Assembly: GCA_963932145.1 (NCBI GenBank)
Contig: OZ010600.1
Location: forward strand, 53,510,026 to 53,574,025
Source: Acanthosepion lycidas
Lineage: Eukaryota; Mollusca; Cephalopoda; Sepiida; Sepiidae
Direction of reading: 5' to 3'
DNA length: 64,000 nt
Under the pieces are notes generated by a model. The model worked only from the letters and a program-made list of their open reading frames with translations, had not been told where the DNA came from and did not search any database. Below are positions 10,205-19,384 of the stretch, one piece after another (position 1 is the stretch's first letter; every line of letters begins with the position of its first letter). A program made the translations under genes and the position numbers.

Positions 10205-10332
10205 GAAGCCTTACGGTGGGGTAATGGATAGCGGCTCGGATGGAGGAATCGGAGAGTCGAGTTCGAATCCCAGAAGAGGAGGATTCTAGAAGAAGAAGAA
10301 GAGGATTCTTGCCTTTTCTTACTTACGTAAGG
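10205..10332 (+). mobile_element. tRNA-derived SINE, 5' part (interrupted)
   Basis: A-box GTGGGGTAATGGATAGCGG and B-box GAGTTCGAATCCCAG are well kept. The element is split at 10,332 by another SINE and resumes at 10,824. A local AAG-rich expansion lies at 10,285-10,305. Confidence 0.85.
10321..10332. repeat. Target-site duplication, left copy (12 bp)
   Basis: ACTTACGTAAGG, repeated exactly at 10,824-10,835 on the other side of the inserted SINE. Confidence 0.9.
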
Positions 10333-10823
10333 CCGTCCTGGGTATGACGATAAACTACGTCCAACAGCAAGGCCTCTGATCAGGAGGTTTTGAGAAGCGT
10401 GGAACCACCTCTTAATTGCTGGTGTTCCCAGGTCCACCCTGACCCGGGGTGGTAGTACCTGTTAGGGTCCCAGCTATGGGCAAATAGTTAACCCCAAAAC
10501 TGGGGTCAAAACACTATGAAAATGTAAAAATAGGTTTTAATTACAGAAATACTTTGTAAAAAAGTTATTATCGGCAATACATTTTTTTTAAAAATACATT
10601 ATTACCAGAAGCACATTTTAGGCAAAAAAATATTACCAGCAATATTTTTTTGAAAAAATATTACCAGCAATACTTTTTTGAAAAAATATTGCCAGATATA
10701 GATTTTTTGAAGTAAAAATATTACTAGCAATACATGTTTGAAGAAGAATATTACCAGCAATAAAAAATTTTCGGCATTAAATAACCTATTAAGGTTGATA
10801 TGGCGTAAAACAAACCAAACCAA
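10333..10823 (+). mobile_element. AAACC-tailed SINE-like element with internal tandem repeats (complete)
   Basis: Exactly bounded by a 12-bp target duplication. It begins CCGTCCTGGGTATGACGATA and ends TTGATATGGCGTAAAACAAA followed by CCAAACCAA. The middle (10,560-10,760) is a run of four or five units of about 35-40 bp (TATTACCAGCAATAC plus an A/T run). No tRNA A or B box is visible. Further copies: 18,559-18,840 (-), 35,562-36,268 (+), 37,696-37,835 (-), 38,297-38,387 (-), 58,219-58,400 (+), 58,835-58,895 (+) and 59,925-60,357 (-). The 3' tail resembles that of the 5S-tRNA SINE. Confidence 0.85.
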
Positions 10824-10980
10824 ACTTACGTAAGGAAAGGTATGAATCCTCTTCTCCCTCTAGCTATGGGAAAATAACCTTGAATGGCAGAAAGAAATGG
10901 CAACCTACTGCGGGAAAAATATGCCTCGTCAGTCATGTATCGAAAGATATATGATCGCTCTAAGCGTGTATCCAGCACAG
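10824..10980 (+). mobile_element. tRNA-derived SINE, 3' part (continuation)
   Basis: It resumes after the insertion with AAAGGTATGAATCCTCTTCT, CTAGCTATGGG and AATGGCAACCTACTGCGGG, and ends near GATCGCTCTAAGCGTGTATCC. The same 3' body is seen inverted at 61,624-61,820 and 62,205-62,475. Confidence 0.85.
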
Positions 10981-11534
10981 CACATAATTTCCTTTAAGAA
11001 AAATATGCGCTATCAGCACGGTAAAAATAACGTTTAAGTAATAAAATCTGCCGGATTAATAAATATGAAATCCATTACTTCTTTAGAAAATTACTTTTTT
11101 TACGTTTGGATAAGAAACTGAACAGATATGAAACTTCAAGAATCTATGACGAAAAGAATTTAGCTTAAAGGCACTATTAAGAATCATCCTGGATGTAAAT
11201 TTACCAAAGAGGATTCTGAAATCAGTAGTTTTAATTCATTTTCGGCATAAAAATATTTCCTTTTATGTTAATGAAATATTTATTTTTGAAGTTTATATAA
11301 TGTTCATATGGTTTCTTTAGATAATGTTGGCTCTTCCGAAAGTTTTCTAGCGATGGTAACTAGCTTTTTCCCTATTTTGCCCTTTCAAGTAACATAATCA
11401 GCCAATGGTGTTCGTCGACTACTCAGCTTTATTTCAAAGGACAAGTCACCACACTTAAAAAAAAAAACAAACAAATTAAAACAAAAAAAAAAGCAACCCC
11501 CTCCCAAACGCTCAACCAATTTTCGGATAATACA

Positions 11535-11536
<2 letters not shown>
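10981..11536. other. No recognisable feature
   Basis: AT-rich non-coding DNA without repeats I can place. Confidence 0.5.

Positions 11537-11602
<66 letters not shown>
11537..11602. repeat. (AT)n microsatellite
   Basis: 33 AT units, uninterrupted. Confidence 0.97.
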
Positions 11603-11605
<3 letters not shown>

Positions 11606-11699
11606 AGGTACTCACTTGGAATAACCTCGGATAGCTCAACTTGCTGGAGAACAAATCGGTACCCAAGGAAAAATGGGGAATAAAAAAAAGAAAGAACCA

Positions 11700-11930
11700 A
11701 GAACATTAAACCAAGCCGAAAAAAAATCGCTAAGTTTTTAAGTTACAAGTCCAAAGGAAAAGAAAAACCCAAAACGAGTGAAAAGACAACTACGTAAAGT
11801 GCTCAATACACTAAGCAGAGCAAAACCTAAAATAATCCTAAGGAACCAGGCAAACCTACCGAGGTTTCACTTAAATGGATCTTCAGGGAAGGTGGCTAGG
11901 TAGGTTTGCCTGGCTCCTTAGGATTATCTT
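11700..11930. repeat. Hairpin-ended repeat, copy 1
   Basis: The text from about 11,700 (AAAAAAATCGC, AAAGAAAAACCC, GAGTGAAAAGACAACTA, GTGCTCAATACA) parallels 38,000-38,095. It ends in an inverted repeat with 29-bp arms (11,832-11,860 and 11,899-11,927, one mismatch) around a 38-base loop. A TTATC tract and an AT array follow. The loop is in the opposite orientation to that of the copy at 38.1 kb. Confidence 0.8.
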
Positions 11931-11937
11931 ATCTTAT

Positions 11938-11938
<1 letters not shown>

Positions 11939-11992
<54 letters not shown>
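11939..11992. repeat. (AT)n microsatellite
   Basis: About 26 AT units. Confidence 0.95.
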
Positions 11993-11994
<2 letters not shown>

Positions 11995-12244
11995 CCATTT
12001 TCGCTTCTTGAATTCTGCGAGCTGATTCAGTGGATTTGAGATCCTGTTTAAAATAATACTTTGAAACAGTCAAAATCCCAATCGTTTTATGTGCCATTGT
12101 AAAATCTGAAACAAAAGATGCAACTGAGTATTTTGGCACCCTTTTGAATTGTAGTAAAGTCAGAGACAATGTTGAAATGTGTAACTGAAATAAGCAACCG
12201 GTGAGATGTCTGTAAAAAAACAAAAATGCTTCTGATATAGCCTA

Positions 12245-12245
<1 letters not shown>

Positions 12246-12291
<46 letters not shown>
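12246..12291. repeat. (TAA)n microsatellite
   Basis: Fifteen TAA units. Confidence 0.95.
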
Positions 12292-12295
<4 letters not shown>

Positions 12296-12349
12296 ATGTG
12301 TTTACAAAATCTACAAACATACCATTAACTATCTCTTTTACATGGCTGG

Positions 12350-12478
12350 TAGTTTACTAAGCGTAGCTTAGATGTGGCACAAGGCCGAAAGTATGGGGCA
12401 GCCAGTGAATATCGAACTCACTTTTCAGTTGTTATTGATCTAGCGAGACAAGCCTGCTAACGATTACACCACCTCAAA
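12350..12478 (-). mobile_element. tRNA-derived SINE fragment
   Basis: Minus strand: A-box-like GAGGTGGTGTAATCGTTAGC and B-box-like GTGAGTTCGATATTCAC, with CTGTCTCGCTAGATCA-like text between. The same head is at 30,688-30,760 on the plus strand. Confidence 0.65.
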
Positions 12479-13122
12479 ATGACCCTCTTCTACATGAACG
12501 ACCTCAAGCTTTATGCAAGAAATGTCAATGATCTTAAATCCCGACTGGAGGTCGTAAATGACTTCACCGATGATATCAGCATGGGATTTAACCTAGATAA
12601 GTGTGCCAAGGCAACGTTCAAAGCAGGGAAATTTGTCAACTCTAATAACACAGGGTTTGGCACCAACACCTCCACCAGGAACCTACAGCAAGAGGAAGTT
12701 TACAAATACTTCGGTATTCAAGAAGGAAACGGCATACAACATTAAAAAAAATGAAGGGAAAGATAAGAAAAGATGGCTACCGTAGAGTGCATCTGTTACT
12801 TCAGTCAGAATTGAACACACCGAATAAAACAGACGCAATAAATTCGCTGTCAATAAACTTCATTACCTACAGCTTTGATGTTATAAATTGGAACTTTATT
12901 GATATAGTGCGCGTTGATTCCAAAATACGTAATCCACTGACAAAGCATATCAAGCGCCACCCTAAAGATTGATAGAATATACTTTCATAGGAGAGCCAAG
13001 GTGGACAAGGACCCATTCAATTCGAAATTTCTTTTGAAACATCAATCACAGGCCTAGTAAAATATTTAGAAACGTCACGAGATAAATATCTGAAGGTTGC
13101 AATAAATCATGAAAATGGTAAG
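12479..13122 (+). pseudogene. LINE reverse transcriptase fragment (R2/R4-like)
   Basis: Plus-strand pieces read YMNDLKLYARNVNDLKSRLEVVNDF (the MDDLKLYA catalytic box, with the first Asp changed to Asn), DKCAKATFKAGKF, QEEVYKYFGIQEGNGIQH, KIRKDGYRRVHLLLQSELN and INFITYSFDVINWNFIDIVRVDSKIR. The order matches the palm-to-thumb region of an R2-group LINE. At least two frame changes and a lost catalytic residue make it dead. It abuts a tRNA SINE on the left and a mariner remnant on the right. Confidence 0.8.
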
Positions 13123-13123
13123 A

Positions 13124-13710
13124 ATACAGGGTGCGATGGGTACATTGTTAACATTTTAATTTTTTTTAATTTCGCGCTTGCGCGTTTTTTGTTTTTGATT
13201 TTGTCGACTACACAGTACGGTAGGGTCAGTTGGGCACCGTCTATGAGAAAAAGACCACCATGATGCAATTCACTCCGCCAGTAATTTGGAAACGGCAGAA
13301 TGTGCTGCTTGGCCTTCGCATCGAAACCTCCAATACGAACATTTCAGAGTGTTTTGGTGTCACTCCGAGGACAGTGCAGAGGATTCGAAAGAGTTGGGTG
13401 AGTCTAATGGTGATTACGAAGGTGTTTGGCGTGATTACTACTAATGGCGACATTATACCTTCATTCATCTTCTCACAGCACCTCAGACTCAAAACGGAGG
13501 CTTACATCAAGTGCCTTGAGAAGATAGTGTTGCCCTGGGTGGCTACTGGAAGACACTATATTTGGCAACAGGACTCTGCACCATGCCAGACAACAGGCGA
13601 AATCAGTCATGACTATAAGACAATTTCTGCGACCACATCACCCCTTACATCTGGCCACCTAACTTTCCAGACTGCAACTCCCTTGATCATTATGTATGGA
13701 TGGCCGTTGA
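13124..13710 (+). pseudogene. Mariner-family transposase with internal deletion
   Basis: It starts at a terminal-repeat-like AGGGTGCGATGGGTACATTG. A 187-codon frame from 13,230 keeps a helix-turn-helix N-terminus (WKRQNVLLGLRIETSNTNIS, then TPRTVQRIRKSW) joined directly to the catalytic middle (VFGVITTNGDIIPSFIF, then WQQDSAPC). The region between is missing, so the copy is an internally deleted derivative. The WPPNSPDCNPLDYYVWG region is present but shifted. Same family as 4483-5060. The right end is cut by a 5S-tRNA SINE. Confidence 0.8.
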
Positions 13711-14121
13711 GAAAACCAGGTGTTGTAAGCTTGGGTGTGCAGCTAGTGTCATATCAATGGCTAGGAATTGTTAATTGGAGAACCGAGTTCTAATCCCCGT
13801 TCTGTTCGTTATATTCACTTACGCGCAAATACCCTGGGGGAAAGTAGGAATCCGCCTCTTCTCTGGAATATAAATCTATAGAAAATGAGGTATTAGTTTA
13901 TATATTGAGTGTAATATATAATTAATCCCCCACTTTATGTCCACATTATAATTTCTTGTTTGTTTATCAAATTCTGCTTAGGCAGGAAGCCATCTCTTCT
14001 TTCCCATGCTATGGGTTTATTGGTAAGATTTAATAAGACTGAACCCTTATCGCATCAAAAATTATTACAATCTAAAAATATTTTTTGGCCTTAAATAACA
14101 TGCAAAGGGTTGATAAACCGT
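13709..14121 (+). mobile_element. 5S rRNA-tRNA chimeric SINE, 5'-truncated, composite
   Basis: It begins inside the 3' end of 5S (ACCAGGTGTTGTAAGCTT) and continues GGGTGTGCAG into a tRNA-derived part (GTCATATCAATGGCTAGGAA, GAGTTCTAATCCCCG). The same junction occurs in the full copy at 37,471. A body with CGCAAATACC and TAGGAATCC follows. From about 13,975 a second stretch of the same SINE body and tail (CTATGGGTTTATTGGTAAG, then GGTTGATAAACCGTAAAA) follows, so this is one interrupted copy or two abutting ones. Confidence 0.75.
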
Positions 14122-14225
14122 AAAATAAGATTTATTCAGTTCTAACCTGAGGGACCATATCTGATGAGAGCGAAACGCGACGTCAAGTCATCAAAACTGT
14201 TTTCCTCTTTGTCTGGTTTATCAAA
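14122..14225 (+). other. Hammerhead-like retroelement end, copy 1
   Basis: CTGATGA at 14,161-14,167, four bases, GAAA at 14,172-14,175, then CGCGACGTC. This gives an intact CUGAUGA and GAAA, and a possible 3-bp stem III (ACG/CGT, loop CGA) ending in UC. Stem II is nearly absent (GAGC). The same unit starts at 15,497 with TTTATTCAGTTCTGACCTGA. Confidence 0.55.
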
Positions 14226-14429
14226 ATTCAGATTTTAATTTCTAGTCACATGGACCGCGCGGATTCAAACAGCATTGTATCGATGCTCATTTAAGCACAA
14301 GACTGATGGACTGGCTACGTCATCCGCATGGAGCAACATCGCCTTCCTAGACACCTAGATGCCAGTTGTACGGAGAGCTTCTGTGTAGTAGAAGACATTA
14401 ATGCGGAAAAAAAGGGATAAAATTGCAGA

Positions 14430-14560
14430 TTAGGACCTACAAAACCAATATAAAAAAAATAAAAAATATAAAAACCAATATAAAAAAAAAATATGGTGTA
14501 AAAAAAACCAATATAAAAAAAATTTATGGTGTAAAAAAAGCCTGAATATTCTGAAAACAG
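14430..14560. repeat. A-rich tandem CCAATATAAAAA repeats
   Basis: Several units of CCAATATAAAAAA and ATGGTGTAAAAAA. The flanking text (AAAATTGCAGATTAGGACC) reappears inverted at 15,640-15,710, and GCCTGAATATTC near 14,540 reappears inverted near 15,590. Confidence 0.65.
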
Positions 14561-14568
14561 CATTAAAA

Positions 14569-15209
14569 ATTTGCGGAAACCTACCGTATAGGAGATATCG
14601 ACAATCTTATTTGGGTTTTATTTGTGTCTCGGTTACAGCCCGGCTGACATTACTGACCTTGATTACTGCGCAAAAAATTTGCAGATAACGGCCTAGTGAC
14701 CAATTTAAAGAAAAAGCATTATTCTTGGTGTAAAAAAAGCCTGATTATTAAAAAAAAAAAAAAAAAAAAAAAGCATTAACAATTTGTGGAAATCTACTGC
14801 AATCTTAGTTGGGTCCTTTACGGGATTAGATTACTGAGCGTTTGCCTCCTCGATTATTACACGAAAGTTTACCCATTTACTGGATAAATAGAAAAAAAAA
14901 TTTCGAGCGCGTTCGTAGATTCCTGACTAAGACGACCAAGATGTACCCGGGACCCCAAAAAGATTATCAATAGTCGATACCCTCCTAAAAGGTGGACTTT
15001 CCGCAATTTTTATTGCTATTTTTGTAATAATCATGCTTTCTTTATGTACCTCCACATTTTACGTTGAAAAAGACCCCAAACTTAATAAAAACAAAGTCTT
15101 ACAGACAAAATGTTTATGTTATTATTAAGTGGAAAGACACAATAGGAAAGGCACAAATAACACCCAGCTAAGATTGTCGATATCTCCTAAACGGTAGGTT
15201 TCCGCAAAT
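14569..15209. mobile_element. Inverted-repeat element containing a second copy of itself
   Basis: Outer arms of about 60 bp (14,569-14,630 and 15,150-15,209) are near-perfect inverses: ATTTGCGGAAACCTACCG, then GGAGATATCGACAATCTTA. Diverged versions of the same arm lie inside at 14,781-14,825 and 14,955-15,008, again in inverted orientation. This suggests an older element of the same family within the younger. No open frame. Class unknown. Confidence 0.7.
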
Positions 15210-15496
15210 ATTCACTCAGAGGCCTGGATGTTTAGATTTACTGGGGTGGCTAGTAGATTTTATAAATCCCTACCCTTGCGCCAACTTTTTTATTTTTTTA
15301 TCAAAAACTTATTCACGTGCTTGCAGGGCGCTACGAGTTCATGCCTCGTATTGGGCATTCTGCAATACTCCATATTTATATTAATATTTTTCCGCTAGGT
15401 TAGCGTTCTTCGGTCGGAATGAAATAATAAAGTTGCGTGATTTTGTTCAGCCAAGCGGAAAAAATATTAACGATTTAAGATTGACGCACACACGCA

Positions 15497-15603
15497 CACA
15501 GGTTTATTCAGTTCTGACCTGACTAACCCTATCTGACGATGGCGAAACGCGTAGACAAGCCATGAAAACTTTTTTCTCTTTTGTTTTTGGAATATTCAGG
15601 CTT

Positions 15604-15605
<2 letters not shown>
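15497..15605 (+). other. Hammerhead-like retroelement end, copy 2
   Basis: CTGACGA at 15,533-15,539 fits the hammerhead box CUGANGA. It is followed by TGGC, then GAAA at 15,544-15,547 and CGCGTAGAC. Upstream and downstream text matches copy 1 at 14,122-14,225. A T run (15,606-15,634) follows. Confidence 0.55.
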
Positions 15606-15636
<31 letters not shown>

Positions 15637-16124
15637 ACCAGAAATGATGCTTCTTTTTTAAATTGGTTTCTGGATCCTAATGTGCAATTTTACCGAAAAA
15701 AAAAAAAGGAAATAAAAAACGTGCAAAAACTCAATGAAAGCTAACCTCCACTGGTGCTATATCTGACCAAAGGAACTAGAGTAGCGGGCTGACGACCGAT
15801 CGCGTTGGCGTGCCACTGTTCGACACGCCCCCGAAGAAGCTCGGCGTCAAAAATTGACTACTCAAAAAGAACAGCGCCCTGCACTCGGGCATTAATCTCA
15901 ACCACCGATTTTCTTTTGTATCCACTTTCTCCAAACAGTGTCCGTCTAGAAGTGGGTTACGGATATAAGTTCTATCCCGGATCTGAGTACTTTTACCTCC
16001 ATCAATATAGCATACTTTAAAACTATATTTTATCATTTAGCCTAAAAGCCGCCATATTGGATAGTATTTAAAATAGCTCCTGCGTAGGGCTCTTGATTGG
16101 GCCTTCATCATAATAGGTACGAAG
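15606..16124. other. Inverted repeat remains and unassigned DNA
   Basis: A poly-T run, then an inverted copy of the 14,415-14,470 text to about 15,710. The rest has no feature I can name. Confidence 0.5.
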
Positions 16125-16820
16125 CAAAGATGTCATTAACAAGCTTTTCACCCCAAGCAAGGCGGGAAGCCACTAGGACGCAAGGGGTTACAGAAGATTT
16201 CGAGCAAGATCAAATAGGAGTGATAGAGGAAAGGATGAGGAGAAGGATAGTGGATAGATCAATGCAACTAGAGATGTCGATTGACAATACATTTGAATCG
16301 TTGGAGATTAGAGCTCTCAGGAAAACTGGAATAGGGAAGGGAGTTCCACAGGCGAGAGGTGCGAGACATGAAGCTATTGGAGTAGAAGAGACGGCTACAT
16401 TTAATAGTTTCGACAGTGAGCGGGTGAGAGCGGGATGCCAGCCTCGTAGGGAGCTTGGATTCATGAAGTCTGGGAAACAGACAATGCAGCTCCTCGGAGC
16501 AATTACCATGAAATTATTTGTAAAAAAGACAGAGAGAGGCAACGGTGCGTCTGTGAGAGAGGAACTGTAGACGAGATGCCAGAACAGGGCCAATTTTATT
16601 GCATATCCGCCTCTGGAGCTTATCAAGAACCCCGAGGCAAACAGAAGGGGCTCCAGACCATATATGGCAGCAATACTCCATGCAAGGGCGAATTGTTGAT
16701 TTGTAGATCTGAAGGATCGATTCCGGGGAGAAAAATTTCCTGGCGCGGCACAGGGAGCCAACTTTCCTTGCGGTGGACGAAGCAATTGACTCAATGTATT
16801 TGTTTGATCGCTGCATTTAA
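16125..16820 (-). pseudogene. LINE (Jockey/CR1-like) 3' end
   Basis: Minus-strand translation gives MQRSNKYIESIASSTARKVGSLCR, LQIYKSTIRPCMEYCCHIWSG, VLDKLQRRICNKIGPVLASRL, LSHRRTVASLCLFYK and, in another frame, TSRLWNSLPYSSFPESSNLQRFK. This is the standard C-terminal half of a Jockey/CR1-group reverse transcriptase, from the thumb region to the WNSLP box. A frameshift separates the two frames. The 3' UTR reads CCCCTTGCGTCCTAGTGG on the minus strand, shared with 30,914-31,199. About 200 codons of more than 900 remain. Confidence 0.88.
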
Positions 16821-17074
16821 ATATTGCATTAATATTTAAGTTTGCCTTTTAAAAGTTCAATGATATTTCTTTTGTCACCACTTAATTAAAAGACGATTTG
16901 ATATGCGTGTGTCCTTATCTTGCCGTGCAAACAATTATTTCTATTTCATGGATGATTTTCGCTGGACTTCGCAATTAATTTCGATTATCCCCAAATTTAT
17001 TTCCAAGTTATAAAATTTCTGATCGTAGAAGAAAATTCATCGCAAAAAAAACAAAAAAAAAAAACACGTAAAAA

Positions 17075-17560
17075 TATTACCGAAAAAAATTGCAGCAATG
17101 AAAATTTGGGAATCTAAAATTTCAGGATTTCAGATTCGGATCCGGCCCGGAATGTTTTTAATTTGCTCACGGAATTGGCCTGGTTCCAAAATGGTAAGAT
17201 AGGTTGGGCTATGGCATCTAAGAGAAATTGAAAGCAAGAATGATTTTATTTTGAAACACTGTAATTTGAGAACGGTACTTTTTTTTTGAGTTTAACATGA
17301 GATATTGAAAGTTAGAGAGTTGTGCCCCTTTAATTGGTTTTATCAGTAGCAGCCAAGATAGCAGAATCCGAAAACAATCGCAGTAATGAAAAATTGAGAA
17401 TCCAAAATTTCAGGATTGCGGGTCTCGAATGTTTTTAATTTTCCTCATTCCAAAATGGTATGATATGTTGGGCTACGATCTCTATGAGTAAACCTGAAAA
17501 CACGGAAAATTTTATTTTGAAACGCTGCAATTTGAGAACAGTAATTTTTTCATTTGAAAA
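17075..17560. repeat. Two-unit diverged tandem repeat
   Basis: The text from AAATTGCAGCAATGAAAA through CCAAAATGGTAAGATAGG to TTTTATTTTGAAACACTG (17,083-17,275) recurs from 17,360 to 17,540 with about 15-20 percent changes, a period of near 275 bp. The block ends in a CA array and TATAGATA, much like the ends of the 745-bp repeat. Confidence 0.65.
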
Positions 17561-17654
17561 GAGCTAGTGTAAATTAGTGAGTTAAGTTGAAAAAGTGTGA
17601 CACACTGACATTCGCATTTATTACACACACACACACACACACATTTATATATAT

Positions 17655-18240
17655 AGATAGGGTGTATCAAAAATAATTTTACAAACTTTAGAGACGGGTT
17701 GTTCACACCAAAACAAGGACAATAATCCATATAAACATATGTCAGGAAATCGTCCATTTTTGAGTTATTAAGTTTAAAGAATGATTACGGACGATGACGC
17801 TGTGTTGCCATGTGGACTAGGTTACATTTGCCATTCGTGTACATTTGTGGCTAATCTGTGTAGTAGTGACTTAACTGAGAAGTCTCACGTTTAACAATGA
17901 CAGGATATTCATATCGTGAGCAGGCAGATCTGATTTTTATATACAGCCACGCGAATGGTAATGGACGCGAGGCTGTACAGCAGTATCACATTGCATTTTC
18001 AATGCGAAGGCAGTCGAGTTATCCAACTTTTGCTACTGTTTATCGTCGCGTTGCTAAGACAAGATCCATGGCAACACAAACTATGGATTGAGGAAGACCG
18101 AGAACCGTTTGTAAGCATAACACCAAGGAACAGATTCCACAGACTGTCGTAGACGATCCGGGTATCAGCACGTGAGGAGGTCTTTATTTTGGCGAGAATA
18201 AGCCACCCCAAAGTTTGTAGAAGTATTTTTGATAGAACCT
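17655..18240 (+). mobile_element. Mariner relative with DUF4817-type N-terminus, internally deleted
   Basis: The ends are inverted repeats: GATAGGGTGTATCAAAAATA on the left and, inverted, GATAGGTTCTATCAAAAATA on the right, continuing with ACAAACTTT. A plus-strand frame at 17,897-18,091 reads MTGYSYREQADLIFIYSHAN, then GREAVQQYHIAF, then TFATVYRRVAKTRS, which resembles the DUF4817 helix-turn-helix domain found at the start of many arthropod and mollusc mariner-like transposases. The frame stops after 64 codons and no catalytic domain follows, so only the DNA-binding region survives between the two ends. Confidence 0.75.
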
Positions 18241-18252
18241 ATCCTATCCAAG

Positions 18253-18549
18253 TCATGAAAAACTTGTTAATCCGAATGGGTAGTCCCAAGGAGGATGAAA
18301 TCTTGAGAGCTCAATGTAAATCCAGAGCTAATATTTTAAAGAAAAACAGACCACTTTAAGGTTCCATTATAATAATTTATTTCACCAGAGCTCTTTTAAA
18401 GGACGCCGGATTATCAGATAGCACTCTAAACTTTCATTTTTCGTTTCATCTTTTGGAAGTGCTATATGATGATCCGGCGTTCTTTAAAAGGGCTCTGGTG
18501 AAATAAATTATTATAATGGAACCTTAAGGTGGTCTGTTTTTCTTTAATA
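18253..18549. repeat. Fold-back repeat with about 90-bp arms
   Basis: A leader (GAAAAACTTGTTAATCCG, AAGGAGGATGAAATC, GAGAGCTCAATGTAAA) is followed by an inverted repeat: arms about 18,333-18,424 and 18,459-18,549, loop about 34 bases, few mismatches. The leader and the start of the arm recur at 63,740-63,890, where the arms are only 30 bp. Confidence 0.85.
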
Positions 18550-18558
18550 TATATATGT

Positions 18559-18838
18559 TTGATTTATTCTGTTTTACAGCATATCGACGTTAATGTGTGA
18601 TTTAATGCCGAGAAGATTTTAGGATAGTTTCGTATAAATAGACTATATATTCTTTATAAGAAATCAGATTGTAGATAAGATTTCCTTGTATTTTTGTAAA
18701 GTGTTTTTTTTTTTTTTTTTTTTTTTTTTGAGAGAGTTAAATGTATTGCTGGTATTTTTAGTATAAAAATCTATTTTTATACTTTCATAGTGTTTTGACA
18801 CCATGTTGCCGGATGTAGTTTATCGTCATACCCAGGAC

Positions 18839-18840
<2 letters not shown>
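18559..18840 (-). mobile_element. AAACC-tailed SINE-like element, internally deleted copy
   Basis: Inverted tail (TTTTACAGCATATCGACG) on the left; a T run and GTATTGCTGGTA in the middle; ATGTAGTTTATCGTCATACCC, the inverse of the family start, on the right. The part between GTTTTGACACCA and TGTTGCCGG is missing relative to 10,333-10,823. Confidence 0.75.
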
Positions 18841-18893
<53 letters not shown>

Positions 18894-18960
18894 CTGTGTC
18901 TGTGTGTCTGTGTGTGTCTGTGTATCTGTGTGTCTGTGTATGTATGTATGTATGTATGTA
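18840..18960. repeat. (AT)n-(GT)n-(GTCT)-(GTAT) array
   Basis: Compound array changing from AT to GT to TGTGTC and TATG units. Confidence 0.93.
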
Positions 18961-19139
18961 TTGGCTGTAACGGTTATGTTTTCAAAGCTTCTATTCAATA
19001 GTCTGTAGAATAATTTGAAATATAACCGTTATCGCCCATCTAATAACCATTAGTATAGTACAATAGACATTACTACCCATAATACACTATTGACTAACAT
19101 ATATAAATAGTCGAGCCAAAACACAATACGCATGGCCTG

Positions 19140-19260
19140 GATATTGCTTTTAAGCATCAAACAGATTATCACCGCTTGGTGTTGACTTCAATGTCCACAT
19201 TAATATTTACATACGCTCTATCCTTAATATCGAGCACATTTAACCCATATATATATATAT
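19140..19260 (+). repeat. Dispersed repeat, partner of 20270 and 20440-20572
   Basis: AAACAGATTATCACC, GGTGTTGACTTCAATGTCC and ATATTTACATACGCTCTATC are shared with the palindromic region at 20.5 kb and, in part, with 20,270-20,310. Confidence 0.65.
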
Positions 19261-19384
19261 GTATATATAGCATACCTTAAAACTATATTTTTATCGTGTA
19301 TATATATACATATATATATATATGTGTTTGCGCACGCGTGTGTGTGTGTCTGACATTTAAGATATGACTAAAATATATCTTAAT

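Noticed and set aside
10205-10290. Functional tRNA gene
   Set aside because: A and B boxes are present, but no closed cloverleaf or acceptor stem; the body continues as a SINE and the same unit is repeated elsewhere.
16097-16570. 157-codon plus-strand frame
   Set aside because: Shadow of the LINE C-terminus on the minus strand.
17897-18091. Host gene with a helix-turn-helix
   Set aside because: It lies between matching inverted ends of a transposon and stops after the DNA-binding region.
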